From: Chaetorhynchus papuensis | Lineage: Eukaryota; Chordata; Aves; Passeriformes; Rhipiduridae | DNA length: 64,000 nucleotides | Assembly (NCBI GenBank): GCA_013396525.1 | Contig: VWYX01000715.1 | Span: 377,429-441,428 of the forward strand | Reading direction: 5' to 3' | In this document: positions 47,465 to 59,221 of the stretch, piece after piece | Layout of the letters: each line of letters starts with the position of its first letter | How positions within the stretch are numbered: position 1 is the stretch's first letter | Notes under the pieces: generated by a model | What the model saw: only the letters and a program-made list of their open reading frames with translations | Databases searched by the model: none | What the model was told of the DNA's origin: nothing | Program-made: the position numbers and the translations under genes

Positions 47465-49222
47465 TTGTCTCCACTTGTGCCTTCCTGGTCCTCTGAGAAT
47501 TCAGCTTTGAAAGTGGCGAACACAGTTGGGTTGCAAACGCGGCCCCAGGATGCCACTCCTAGAAAAGGGGCAGAAAGACCGAGCCCATCAGAGTGTGTAC
47601 CCTGCTCCAAGAAGAGAAAATCAACAATGCAGCTCCAGAATGTGGCGCTAAAGGAAAGTGGCCAGATGCTGCTGAGCTCAGCAGAGAAGGTGCATCACAG
47701 AGTAAAAACCCCAGCAGAGTCTGACCCAGCGCAGCAGAGAGGCATCACAGCATGGTGCAGCGTGGTGCGGATGATCTAGCTTTTGGGGGGTTGTCCATTA
47801 TTTTCTTCCGGTTCTGTCGGGTTCAGGGATGGGAGGGGGACCCAGCAGCGCAGGAATGGTGACCATCTTGTCTTTATCTGTGGAAATGTGCTCTACACTG
47901 CAGCTGAGGGGAATGGTCCTTCCTGCAGTCTCTGGCAAAAAGCACCCGGGGAGACCTGAGGGCGACACATGGGTTCTGGAGCTGGAGATACAAAGGATCC
48001 GAGGCCTGTTACACCACAACTGAAAAATATCTTGGCAGCTTATGAAGGGGTTTGACCTACTTCAGAAGTGACCAGCACCGAAGCACAGATCCTCCTGGCA
48101 CCCTGACTGCCAGTGCTGGGCTGGATGTTCAAAGTGAAAATCCCTTCCACACATCATGCCACAGATGCCACATGGAGCAAGAGGATCTCTGATTACACAG
48201 CAAGCTCAGATAAGAAATCCCAGTCACCTAGGGATCTCTAAGATCATCATGAATTAGCCTGAAGGTGAAAATTTCAGATCATCAGAAGAGGAGAAGGTGA
48301 CATGCTGAGGAGGCCACACTATATAATCAGCTACCTGAAAATAAAAAGCAATACACTCTCTTCACTGACTTTCCTGCTATAACATAGGGACAAATTGAAA
48401 ATGGAAAACTGCTGTATGGAGGGAGTCCTATGTGGTGAGTTGCAGAAGCTATTGAGGGACAAGGTGGATCAAGTCAGGTTGCAGAGCTTAAAGGCGTCCA
48501 GTTGGCTTTCGATATTGCTCAATATGAGAAGTGGCCAAGGCTCTTAAACTGACTCGTGGATGGTAGCAAACACTCCTTGGGGGTGTCTGAAAAGATGGAA
48601 AAAGACCAGCTGGCAGCAGAGAGGAAAACCCATCTGGGCAAGACATTGCTGCCCGGGTGGAGAAGCTGTGAAAGTCCCTCATGCAGATGCACATCATGTG
48701 GAGTCGAGTTACCAAAGAGCGTTGCAACAATGGACAGGTAAATCAAACTGCCAAGGTTAAATTGTCTCAGGTAGATCTTGACTGGAAACACCAGGGTGAT
48801 CATTTCTGGCTCAGGGGGTTCATGATGCCTCAGGTCACCAGGGAAGAGATGTGACATACAGATGGTCTTGTGATCAAAGGGTGGACTTAATCGTGGACAC
48901 TATATCCCGAAGTTATTGTAACTGTGAAATGTGCTGCAGTCAAACAGGCCAAGTAGGTGAAGTCCCTGAGGTATGGTGGACAATGGTCAAAACAGAAATA
49001 TGGGGAGGCCTGGCAGATCGATTGCAAAACCTGTTGCAAACCCACCAAGGCAAGCACTGTGCTGACAATGGTGGAAACAATATCTGGATGTGTCTCACAG
49101 CACACCGTGTCTCACACCACTGCCTGGAACACCATCTGGGGTCTTGAAAAGCGAGTCCTGTAGTGACATGGCACCCCAGAAAGAATTCATTTGGACAACA
49201 GGACTCATTTCTTAAACACAGT
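47465..49222 (+). pseudogene. ERVL-like endogenous retrovirus internal remnant: RNase H and integrase part of pol
   Basis: The strand is plus. A stretch at about 48350-48770 has the RNase H pattern with FTD followed by a long decayed tail, then an LWGW-like block (here TPWGCLKRWKK) and WQQRGKPIW. Integrase follows: the zinc-binding CEMC pair at 48923-48934, then YGGQWSKQKYGEAWQID, LTMVE and IWGLEKRVL in a different frame, so at least one frameshift separates them. Stops also occur, so nothing functional can be made. The upstream 0.85 kb, including open stretches at 47465-47779 and 47829-48023, is collinear but I see no catalytic reverse-transcriptase motif in it. There are no LTRs, primer-binding site or env at either side. 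It is an old defective fragment with truncated ends. Confidence 0.8.
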
Positions 49223-49256
49223 TTTCCTCCACTTCCAAATCACATCTTGATTTTTA

Positions 49257-49286
49257 ATGTTGTGACACTATATGTTGTGACACTAT
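49257..49286. repeat. Perfect 15-bp tandem duplication
   Basis: atgttgtgacactat occurs twice back to back, just downstream of the ERVL-like remnant. It is probably local slippage. Confidence 0.9.
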
Positions 49287-52149
49287 AACTTCCTAAGAAC
49301 ACATTTTCTAGAAAGTGAACATCAAATTGCTCATGTTTGCTGAAAATTTCATGTTAGTCTTATATCCAGTGTTTCCTTACTTGAAATCTGCCCTATCATG
49401 ATGAGAACTACATATGTAAGAACATATACACAATTCTGTATGTTAAAGTCTATTAAGACTAGCAATTAAGAGAGGATGTGAATAAGACTGGAAGGATGGA
49501 CTGACACCTTTCTCCCATGTATTCACATGGTAGTTCTGTGGAAAAAGTAACTCTTTAGAGAGTGAGCCTTAGAAGTATAAAAAGGAACAGTTCATTCCTG
49601 AGCATGTCCTTGGGTAGGCAGGTAATGCTCATACTGAGCACTTAGATGCCTGCACTTTTTCAATAATGATGGAGGAAGCAAGTCCTCTTCAGAGAGGGAT
49701 CATGTCTTAAATTTTCTCCAGACCAGTCATGAAGAGCACTTCAGAAATGATGGGATACCTTCTAATAACATTATTTCTAAATCAGGCACCTCAGGTAAGT
49801 GCTTAAAACACAGCAGGATAGATAGCTCTTCTCTTGGATGATCAGATAATCATCCTGGTAAGAGTCCAGAGGGTCTATGTTGTTCTTGGCTGTCCAAGAG
49901 CCCAAGGCTCTGAAAAATCAAGTCCCTCTGTGCATTATTTCTAAAGGGAGAGGGAAAGAAAATCTCCTGCAGAATAACCAGCTGAAATTCTCAGAGCAAA
50001 GCCCTTGTGGTTGAGCTTACCTCTGCTCTGAGTTCACATGTTGGGGGGCTCTAGAAGACGCAGGGATGTTCATCTACTCACAGAGAAAAAATCTCATTTA
50101 AAAGGATAGGGAGTACAAGATGAGGGAAAAATAATTTGAAGAATTGTGATTCTGAATTGTTAAGTGTTTGGATTTCCTGGATTAGAATTTATAGCTTTTA
50201 TTAATCTGCATAATATTGTAATATAAGAAGATTCAAGATATTTTACACCCTCTGAGTAATTTCTTATTGTTTTCTTAATATAGTCATTTATAGAATGCAT
50301 TTTTCTGTCATTTTTAACATGAAATTTAATGATTCAATATAGAAGAGTACACTTAGGAAGCCAGTTTATCTCTAGAGTCTGGGCATTTGGATCTGATTTG
50401 AACAAAGATAAATGGCCTCATTTTGTTACAGGAACTTTTCATTAATAATACCAAGTATGTCATATACATAATAACAGGTTCATTGCATTTGGTCCTTTTG
50501 ACATTTTATGAGGCAATGGTAATGAAAGTTGTGAGCTGCTACGTAGCTTTGTGTTAAAGAAAACAACACTGTGGATTATTTACAAAAGTCTATTAAAAAT
50601 GTCAGATAAATAAATGAGCTATTTTTGCAAGATGTTACAAATTCCATTAAGAAACTGAGAAGAAACTTTCTTAAAACTATGTAGCACTTCATAGGACTTC
50701 TGAAAATTATTCATACTAAAAATTTTATTGCTCTACAATGAAGATATTTATTGCAGTTATCAGTAGATATGTAATAATTAGTATTCTGGACTTTGTGAAC
50801 CACTTAGATCAGATCATAAATTTGGCTTTAAAGGGTTTCTACATTTTCTCTTCATATGAAAGCAAATTTCTTAATTTGTAGCTGCTCTGGGATTTAAACA
50901 CTGTGAGTTTTGGTATGTTTTTGTTATAGCTAAGTTTTTATCTTTGGTAAAATACAACAAAAAGAATCCAAGTCATACCACTAGCAGTAGTACTAGTGGG
51001 AAATCTAGTGCTTTGTAAATTGACACAGTAATTTGTTCTTGTAACATTAGACTAAGTCACCAATTGGTTTACAATCATAAATAATGTGCCAGTAGTGAAA
51101 GAATGAGGAAAAGAATATCTTTAACATAAATTTAGGAGGTAGGAGTCTACTTTTTTACTCCAGCTGACTGAAGAACGATACTGGAAATTGTACTATAGCA
51201 CTTATCTATAGGATAAGGAACACAATCTATCAATCTGCTATAATGATTTTTTATTTAATATCTGTAAATTTCTGCTAAACTTAAAAGTGTTAAATTTTAG
51301 AGAAGAATTTTCTGGGTTATGACAAAGCTCAACAGCCCATTCCATAAAAGAAGTGTGACAAGGTATTGCCATGGCAATGGCTGCATCATTACAGATTGTG
51401 GATTAATTGTGCTTCCACTGCCACTTTAACCAAATGAGAATATTTGTCTGGTGGGAGAAAAAATCTTTGCTCAAATCTTAACAGCAAAAGGAAGCTATTA
51501 GCAAAATATGGAAGTGGAAATACATGCACTGCAGAAAATAACTATATTTCAGTCAAATTATGATGTGTGGATTTGGAAAGTTTTCTCAGTCAGAAAATCT
51601 CCACTTAATAGACTGAAGAACAGCAGTAAGGGTTTACAGAAATGTCTCTAATGGGAAGTGATATTTGAAAGCAAAGGCTAGTGGGACTGATTACTTTTGT
51701 CATTAGGCAGCATCTCTAACAAAAAATCAGATGTTGCCATATAACATTTCACATATCTGTCAAACTGAAGGATATAAACTGGAAACACACCATGAAATTA
51801 GCACAGATACATGCAGAATTGGAATCAACAAGCATTTTCATCTCATACTAATTGACAAAAAGCACTGCCACACACAATTTCATCTGCAATTATTATGAGA
51901 GGGACAAGTGAAAACATTCCGAACTACAAATTTCTCCTCATGTTTTGATGTCAAGTTCTGCCCTAACGAATGTCTGCAGGAAGCAGAGTTTTCTTTTTTT
52001 AATACTGTGCAATATATCCTTTAGTAGTATCTTCCCCTTTCCAGAGCAAAAGGTTAAATGAGATCCTTTCCCTTCATAGCTCTGGGCAGCTGTGCAGAAA
52101 AAGAGTGCAAATGTTTCTCAGGAGGGAGTGTGGAATGAGTTCAGCATGC

Positions 52150-52400
52150 TGGCAGACACTCCAGTGTGTTGGGTTCAGTGCCACAGAGAGAGGTGGGGAC
52201 AGAGGACACTGGGCCCTTAGGCCAGCACTGGCTGCTCCAGGGTCTCTGTGCAGGTAGCAGGGAATGACATCCTCTTCCAGAGGTGGCTGAGGGCTACTGA
52301 TCAGGGGCTGCTCTGAGGATGTTCTGTGCTGAACAAGTCACAAAATAATCAAAGGCAGGGAGAGGCAGAGGGAAAGGAAGTAGGGCTGTGCGTGGGGCTG
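52150..52400. other. GC-richer patch of unknown origin
   Basis: This patch (gtgttgggttcagtgcc, ggtggggacagaggacactg, ggctgctccagggtctc) stands out from the AT-rich flanks. It has no long frame and no repeat end I can name. It may be an eroded LTR or an old exon. Confidence 0.4.
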
Positions 52401-53451
52401 CTTAACATTTAATTTTTTCAAATAGAACAGCATTTCTTTAACTGGCAAGATGAAGAGAGTCCCCATGATAAGTTATTTTGTTAGCACTACAAGCATGTTT
52501 TGGTAAGAAGACCTAAGTTCAAATCACTTTTTTAAGTCAGGAAAAGGAGGAAATGTTGCTGTCTCTTCTATATGCTGTGTGAATACTCAACAAAGCACTG
52601 TGTTTATGTGTGTGGCAACATCAACATGGCCACTTTGGAATGTAGCTTCCTCATTGGCACTAGCTCTTCTGTTCTCAGCAGCATATTGAACACTCAGAAA
52701 CTCTGGACAAATGAAGAAATATCTCTTTTTTATATGCCATTTTTGATGTGCTTACCAAACACAGAAGTAGCGTATATATATGGGAAAACATAAAGACAAC
52801 ATCTCTACTCCTATGCTTTCTCGAGTCCCTTCAGCCTCACCTCTTCTTACATGTCTCCAGCTCTGGTACAAGACATTGACAGTTGAAGCTGGGGCTGGTA
52901 ATCAGCTGATGGTTGATGGGTGACACTTGACAGATTTTTGACAGTTGCTGTTTATCAGGCTGGCACATTTTGTGCAGGTTTATTTTCAGCAAAGCTCCTA
53001 AGTTAGCCTTATGGAAGCTTTCTGGGTTGTTTGAGGGGTTTTTATGTTTTATTCCCTTTGTTATGTGAAACATACCTTTCTTGATAAATTAACAGTAAAC
53101 AGACAATAGACTACACTCTCTCCATTATCAGGCTGTCCAATGAAGCATGACATTCAGTTTCCTTGCCATTTCTATTTTAGCATAATTCATACTGAATAGT
53201 CACCAATGTTTAAAAGTTTGTAACATTATCCAGCTTTCCCCTATTTCTGCTAATTTATCCACCTTCTGTAGCAGAGAAAGGTAAAATTTAACATGTACTG
53301 CCCAAGGGGCCATCTCTTGCAGTTCACTATGGAACTGGACTTTTTTTGTTTTGTTGCTTGTTAATGTTCTTGTTGAAAAAAAAGAAGTGCTAAGGCAAAA
53401 CATCCTCCTCAATCCCCACCCAAGCATGTGTGGGTTGCTCTTATAGAAGCT

Positions 53452-54619
53452 GTCATGTAATTGACTACATCAATGAGCAAGGAAAGGGCTACAGACATCA
53501 TTTATCTGGACTTCTGCAAAGCCCTTGGCATTCTTTCTAAATAGGAGAGAGATGGATTCAATGAGTTCATGGATTAGAAACTGATTGAATGGTTGCATCT
53601 GGGGTAATGAGTATGGTAGTTGTCCATAGCTCAGACTCCCAGTGGACACCAGTGACCAGTGTTGTTCCTTAGGGGTCCATATTGAGACCAGTGTTATTTA
53701 ATATCTTTATTAATGACACAGATGAAGGGATTGAGTATCCCCTCAGCAAATTTACAGATGATACCAAGGTGAGTGGAGGTGTGGACAAACTTGAAGGATA
53801 GGATGCCATCCAGAGGGGACCTGGACAAGCTTAAAAAATGAGTCCATAGGAAATACCTGAGGTTCAGCAAGGCCAAGTTTAAGGTGCTGCACCTGGGTTG
53901 GACCAAGCCCCGGTATCAATCCTGGCTGAGGGATGAAGAGATCCAGAGCAGCCCTGCCCAGAAGGACTTGGGGGTGCTGTGGATGAGAGGCTGGACATGA
54001 CCCAGCCATGTGCCCCTGCAGCCCAGAGTGCCAGTTGTGTCCTGGGCTGCACCCAAAGCAGCAAGAGCAGCAGGAGAGGGAGGGGATTCTTCCCCTCTGC
54101 TCTGGTGAGACCCCACCTGCAGTGCTGCATCCAGATCTGAGGTCCTCAGCACAGAAAGGACATGGGATCTGTTGGAATCAGTTCAGAGGAGGCCACCAAG
54201 ATCATTTGATGGATGGAGCACCTCTCATGTGAGGAAAAGCTGAGAAAATAGGGATTTTTCAGCCTAGAGAAGAGAAGGCTTCAGGGAGACCTAATTGTGG
54301 CCTTCTAGTACCTGAAAGGGGCCTACAAGAAGTCTGAAGAGAAACTTTTTACAAGAGAATGCAGTGACAGGACAAGGAGGAATGGCACCAAACCAAAAGA
54401 GAGTAGGTTTAGATTGGATATTAGGAAGAAATTCTTTAATGTGAGGCACTGGAATAGGTTGTCCAGAGAAGTTGTGGGTGCCCCTCCCTGAAAGTGTTCA
54501 AGGCCAGGTTTCATAGGGCTCTAAGTAGCCTGGCCTAGTGGAAGGTTCCCTACCCTGCTCAAGGGGTTTTGAACTGGGTGATATTGAAGGTCCCTTCCAA
54601 CCCAAGCTACTCTATGATC
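53452..54619 (+). mobile_element. CR1 LINE, long 3' fragment including reverse transcriptase end
   Basis: About 1.17 kb. It starts inside the reverse transcriptase (a decayed IIYLDFCKA block near 53498, then INDTDEGI and a FTDDT block at 53751-53765 which is the active-site neighbourhood) and runs through ctgcacctgggttggaccaa, ggtgagaccccacctgcagt, tcagcctagagaagagaagg and gatattaggaagaaattctt. It ends in gaaggtcccttccaaccc and the terminal ctctatgatc. Frameshifts and stops are frequent, so it is inactive. It is the longest CR1 piece in the window and keeps the 3' end. Confidence 0.93.
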
Positions 54620-55387
54620 TTTTATTTACTGGCAAGGAAATGAGTGGTTATTGAAAGGTCAATCCCAACTGCTTCATGTACCAATATTCTGCTTAATGCA
54701 TGCAAAGATACATAAAGAAAGGGAAAGCAATTATTAGGGTAATATTTCAGATTATAATAATTCTCATACAATAATAAAACACACTGTTTACTCTAATCAG
54801 TGACTGTGCTGGTGGTATTCTACCATGATGAAATATGTGGTTTCAAAGAAAAGATCTTCTAATGTAGGCAACATTTACAAAACATTGACACAAGCTATGC
54901 TGCAGTTCAAAAACAATGTGTGTTCTCCTGTGTAAAGGAAAAAGATGCACGATAGTAGCTACATATATTAGCACTAGTAGGGAAACAGGATAATTAAAAG
55001 ATAACTAGGAAGATAATTAAATGCAAACAGAGACTAACCTGATGTGCTTTAGGCTAAGTGCAATAATTAATCTTGATAGATGGTATATAATAAGGGCTTT
55101 CCAATACAGTCTCCTACACTAGCTTGCTATTATGAAATCACAGTTCTTTGTGCAGGAAATAATTGGTCTAAAGTGAAATGTTCCTGTTAGATTTAGATCC
55201 TGTTAGGTCTTCTGTGGAAGGTGCCTTTTAGAGAGTAGGCAGGAAGAACTGAAAAACTCAATTAGCTATGGAATTACTGAGACTTGAAAATACAAAGGAA
55301 TCCTCTGCACCTCCCTGCTTCTGGCTTTCAAAGATTTTAATGAAAGATGCTGGGGTGGTTGTTCTGGAGACTAGAGAATCTCTGTTG
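54620..55387. other. AT-rich DNA between two CR1 fragments
   Basis: Nothing recognisable. The 54620-55262 part is ordinary AT-rich sequence, and 55263-55387 could be an eroded extension of the next CR1. Confidence 0.5.
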
Positions 55388-55596
55388 AGGGAAAGGTCCA
55401 TTGAGCAGAGAGTGGTTAGGCACTGAAACAGGGTCCTCAGGGAAGCAGCCACAGCACCAAGTCTGCCAATTTCAAGGAGCATTTGGACAAAGCTCTCAGG
55501 CATGTGGTGTGGTTTCTGGGGTGGTCCTTACAGGCCAGGAGTTTGTCTTGAAGATCCTTCAGGTCAGGATATTCCATAATTCTATGATTCTATGAA
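55388..55596 (+). mobile_element. CR1 LINE 3' end, different subfamily
   Basis: It contains gagagtggttaggcactg, cagccacagcaccaagtctg, caaggagcatttggacaaag and ctctcaggcatgtggtgtgg and ends with the clean terminus attctatgattctatga. The 3' UTR wording differs from the CR1 copies at 33.5 and 53.5 kb, indicating another CR1 subfamily. Only the last 210 bp are present. Confidence 0.88.
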
Positions 55597-58013
55597 CTGC
55601 AAAGTTACTTTAGTCCTATTTTAGCAGGGAACGCTTCTTTCTATTCCAAAATATCAAAATATGGGCCTTAGGGCATTTTGCAGTTTGCTTGTTTATTCAA
55701 GCAGATTTAAATATTCATAATCAGAATATCCAGACAGGATAAACTGAGTGAAACTCTGCCAGTTTGCCCCAATATGGAATGCAGTTATACTTGTCTGTCT
55801 CTGGCTTCCTTAAAATTACTATTTTGCAAGTTGCAGTGATCCACACTTGGCACTTTACCATCTATATGGCATCTATATGTAGGTATCTATATCATGGAAA
55901 GCAAAGGGAAGGCTCAGAGGATGCTCTGCAGCAAGGAAATGAAGGGTGCAGAATTCTGTCTGGATCTTAATCAGAAAGGCTCAACAGCAAATACTGCAAT
56001 AACATTGATTTAAGAGATAGAAGTAGGAAGATAAATATAATCAGCACATAAATCTTCTGTCCCTTCAGATGCTGGGAACCCCACTTTCATGAAGCATCGG
56101 GGAATTACCATAGCTTGCTGCACAGATTCCACCTGTGGAGAGGTTCAAAATTCCTCACATACTTTGCTGTGCGTTAAAACAAGTATTCATCTTCTGGCAG
56201 GGTGGAACAATGTCCACCAGAGTACCACTGAGTAGCCTGGGGCATGCCAGCACCTGCCCTACCGTGCTGCCTGCAGGGGGCTGGGGATGCACCAGCTGCT
56301 CATGCTAAGGGTAATTCAGCCTTCCCAAGCCTCAAGCACAAGGACCAAGAGAGCAGGGGTGACTTGCCTGAGACCATCAACTCCTCCACTGGAGTGTTTG
56401 CCCCAAGGAACCCACTATAGAGGGCTGATTAGCTAGTACAACATTGGGTAGGAGTGATAAGTGTATTACAGGTAACAAGGTACAGGAGTCTGTTTGAAAA
56501 AGTAGATTTAGGTGTAAAGCTAAAAATTTGAAGTTTTTGCAAGCAAGTTGTGTTCGTATACCAAAGTATGATTGCTCTGAACTAGTGAGGTTAGGGTGGG
56601 AAGTTTATTTGGACAGGATTCAGATTAGATGGAATAATCTAAATCAGACACCTAATACAGAGTCACACAGAATATGGACGTGTTTCCCAGCAAACCACTT
56701 CTCCCAAGATTACAGCTAAACTAGCTAATAACTACACAGTTGTTATTTGTTATTACATACACTAGAAAACATCACAACTGTGATTTTCAAGGCCACAGGC
56801 GAAGTTCTAAATTATTATTCTGTCATAAAAAAGAAACAGAAAAGCATGCCTGAGTCAGCATAGTTGTCCTCCTGTATCTGATGGGCCAAAATAAGAAAGA
56901 GGTGGGAAAAGACAATTGAAGCTGGAATGACTCCTAACATCCACTCTTAGAGGATATGTCAGCAAAGAGTCAGTTACAAGAAATCTCTATCTGTTACCAG
57001 AAACCTCCATCAAAAACAGCCTCATATACTGGGAATGATTTGTACTTCCTAGGCTAGGTATCCTCATTGAGCTCTCTTTGCTCACCTCAAAGGTCCAGGC
57101 AGTCTACACCCATGGAAGAGGAAGCATCATCATAAGGCTGAAATGCTCATCAACATAATTGCCATGAAGTACAAACCGTGCTTGAGATATGCAGTGAAAC
57201 CCCACTGGAGCAGATATCGATGCATTTTTTTAAAGACACAGCAATTTTTCTTAGATAGAAGAGAAAGCCCTTATAATTACATGAAATGCTTTGCATTTTT
57301 AGTATCAGCATGCTTCAGTGCCATTCTACAGGTGAAGAACTGATATTTGTTCAGTTCCAAAAGCTAAATGTGGGGATAAATACAGCAGCTGTGAGTTGTA
57401 CATGCAATGGTATTTATTGCTTGCATTATTGTATCATGAAGGAGCATGGAAGGATCCATCAGCTGGAAAAATAGAACAACGAGGTACAGTAGGAACCTTT
57501 CAACATTTTTAGATGTTATAATTTCACTTGACTTTTCAATGAAACATTTTCCTTTTTCTTTATGAGTACATTTGCAATTTTCCTTCAAAAAATTAACGAA
57601 GACTTCATTTAGACTAACTTGTGATAAAACAAAATAGATGAAATCTTAATTATTAAACTATTAAATACAGCATTGATGACTGCTTTGCCGATTTGTAGCT
57701 CTGTATATTTGTTAATTGATTAATATTTTTTAATGTTTTGAAATGATAGACACCATGAAAGCAACTAAGAACAATTAGTCACTCTTTTGAAGACTTTAGT
57801 TCAAAAGAATTAGCTCAGATGGATTAGAGGGAAAATAATCTGAGTAAGTAGATGGATTTAAAAGATGACAGTTGGATTTCATTTATTGTGAGGATAAGAA
57901 GCAATTCCTGCTGTTAAAAGTGGACCTAAGGATTGCAGAGGAAAAATGAGGGATGGTGTTAAGGACACCATGTGTGTAGCATTGCCTTTAGCACCTACAA
58001 ATGGAACAGCTGC
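55597..58013. other. Unassigned DNA with a GC-richer patch
   Basis: Mostly AT-rich. A patch at about 56080-56420 is richer in G and C (gaggttcaaaattcctcac, gcaggatgcaccagctgc-like wording) without a long frame or known repeat. No exon or RNA gene was recognised. Confidence 0.5.
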
Positions 58014-58367
58014 TGTATGCATTTGGCATGGTTAGGGTTTGGTGTGCATGGAAGGGGGGCTTCTGTGAGAAGCTGCCGTGTCTGACAGAGCCAATGCCAG
58101 GCAGCTCCAGGATGGCCATGCCACTGGCCAAGGCTGAACCCATCAGTGATGGTGGCAGCGCCTCAGGGATAACACTGTTAAGAAGGAGGGGGATAACCCC
58201 TGAACAATGACAGCTGCAGCTAGAGAGAAGAGTGAAAATATGTGAGAACAACAACCCTGCAGATCCCAAAGTCAGTGCAGAAGGAGAGGCAGGAGTGCTC
58301 CAGGTGCTGGAGGAGAAATTCCCCTGCATCCCCTGGTGCAGCCCATGGTGAGGCAGCTGTGCCCCTG

Positions 58368-58535
58368 CAGCCCATGGAGGCACATGGGGGAGCAGAGATC
58401 CACCTGCAGCCCATGGAGGCACACAGGGGAGCAGAGATCCACCTGCAGCCCATGGAGGCACACGGGGGAGCAGAGATCCACCTGCAGCCCGTGGAGGCAC
58501 ACGGGGGAGCAGAGATCCACCTGCAGCCCATGGAG
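58368..58535. repeat. Minisatellite inside LTR, 39-bp unit, four copies plus a partial
   Basis: Units begin cagcccatggaggcacac and continue with gggggagcagagatccacctg. Four complete copies at exact 39-bp spacing are followed by 12 bp of a fifth. Because 39 is a multiple of three, any frame through it stays open and repeats every 13 residues (for example GEQRSTCSPWRHT). Copies differ by only a few bases (cacatgg, cacacag, cacacgg, cccgtgg). Confidence 0.95.
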
Positions 58536-59024
58536 AACCTGACAGTGGAGCAGGTGGGTGCCTGAAGGAAGCTGTGACTGTGGTAAACCTGTGCTTGAGC
58601 AGGCTCCTGGCAGGACCTGAGGCCTCATAAAGAGAGAAGCCCACACTGGAGCAAATTTGCTGGCAGGATTTGTGGCCCTGTGGGGCACCAACACTGGAGC
58701 AGGCTGTTCCTGAAGGACTGCACGCCGTGGAAAGGGACCCACACCGGAGCACTTCATGAGCTGCAGCCTATGTCACACTGGAGAAGTTCATAGAGGACTG
58801 TCTCCCATGGCAGCAGCCCCACGCTGGAGCAGGGGAACAGTGTGAGAGTCCCTCCCCTGAGGAAGACAGAGCGGCGAAGACAAAGTGCAGTGAACTGATC
58901 ACTTGTGTTGTTGGAGGGGAGGAGGAAGAGAATTTGGGAGTGAGGTTGAATCTGGGAAGAATTGAGAAGTGGAGACAAGATGGCTTAAGTTTTTTTCTCA
59001 TTATCCTATTCTGATTTGATTGGT

Positions 59025-59030
59025 AATAAA
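59025..59030 (+). promoter_or_regulatory. LTR polyadenylation signal AATAAA
   Basis: AATAAA in ttggtaataaattaaa lies about 190 bp before the LTR 3' end, at the same relative place as in the minus-strand copy (8242-8247). It was likely the viral polyadenylation signal. Confidence 0.6.
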
Positions 59031-59221
59031 TTAAATAATTTTTTCCCCAAGTGGAGTCTTTTGTGCTCGTGACAGTCACTGGTGATTGATCTCTTCCTGC
59101 CCTTATCTGAACCCACAAGCCCTTTATATTTTCATATTTTCTCTTCCCCCCCCTGCCAACGAGGGGAGCAATGGAGCAGCTTTGCTGGGCATCTGGAGTC
59201 CAACCAGGGTCAACACCTACA

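Larger units (their letters stand above)
49223..53451. other. AT-rich DNA without a recognisable gene
   Basis: It contains a 15-bp tandem duplication and a GC-richer patch at 52150-52400, both listed separately. No exon or transposon end was recognised. Confidence 0.65.
58014..59221 (+). mobile_element. Solo LTR, 1.2-kb family with internal minisatellite
   Basis: It starts tgtatgcatttggcatgg and ends gtccaaccagggtcaacacc plus taca, with TG...CA termini, and is collinear with the minus-strand copy at 8058-9237 including minisatellite position, polyadenylation signal and U5 block. The stretch gaattgagaagtggagacaa and tggtaataaattaaataatt followed by a C/T-rich tail are its R/U5 part. Flanking 5-mers gctgc and tttcc do not match, so the target duplication is decayed or the borders are off by a few bases. 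No viral internal region adjoins it. Long frames here, including 254 codons on minus, are by-products of the GC-rich repeat. Confidence 0.88.

Noticed and set aside
58368..58535. CRISPR-like repeat array
   Set aside because: Units are directly adjacent with no spacers, in a vertebrate LTR. It is a minisatellite.
57988..58752. 254-codon minus-strand frame with 13-residue repeats
   Set aside because: It is encoded by the antisense of the LTR minisatellite, whose 39-bp unit keeps any frame open. No homology or splice structure.
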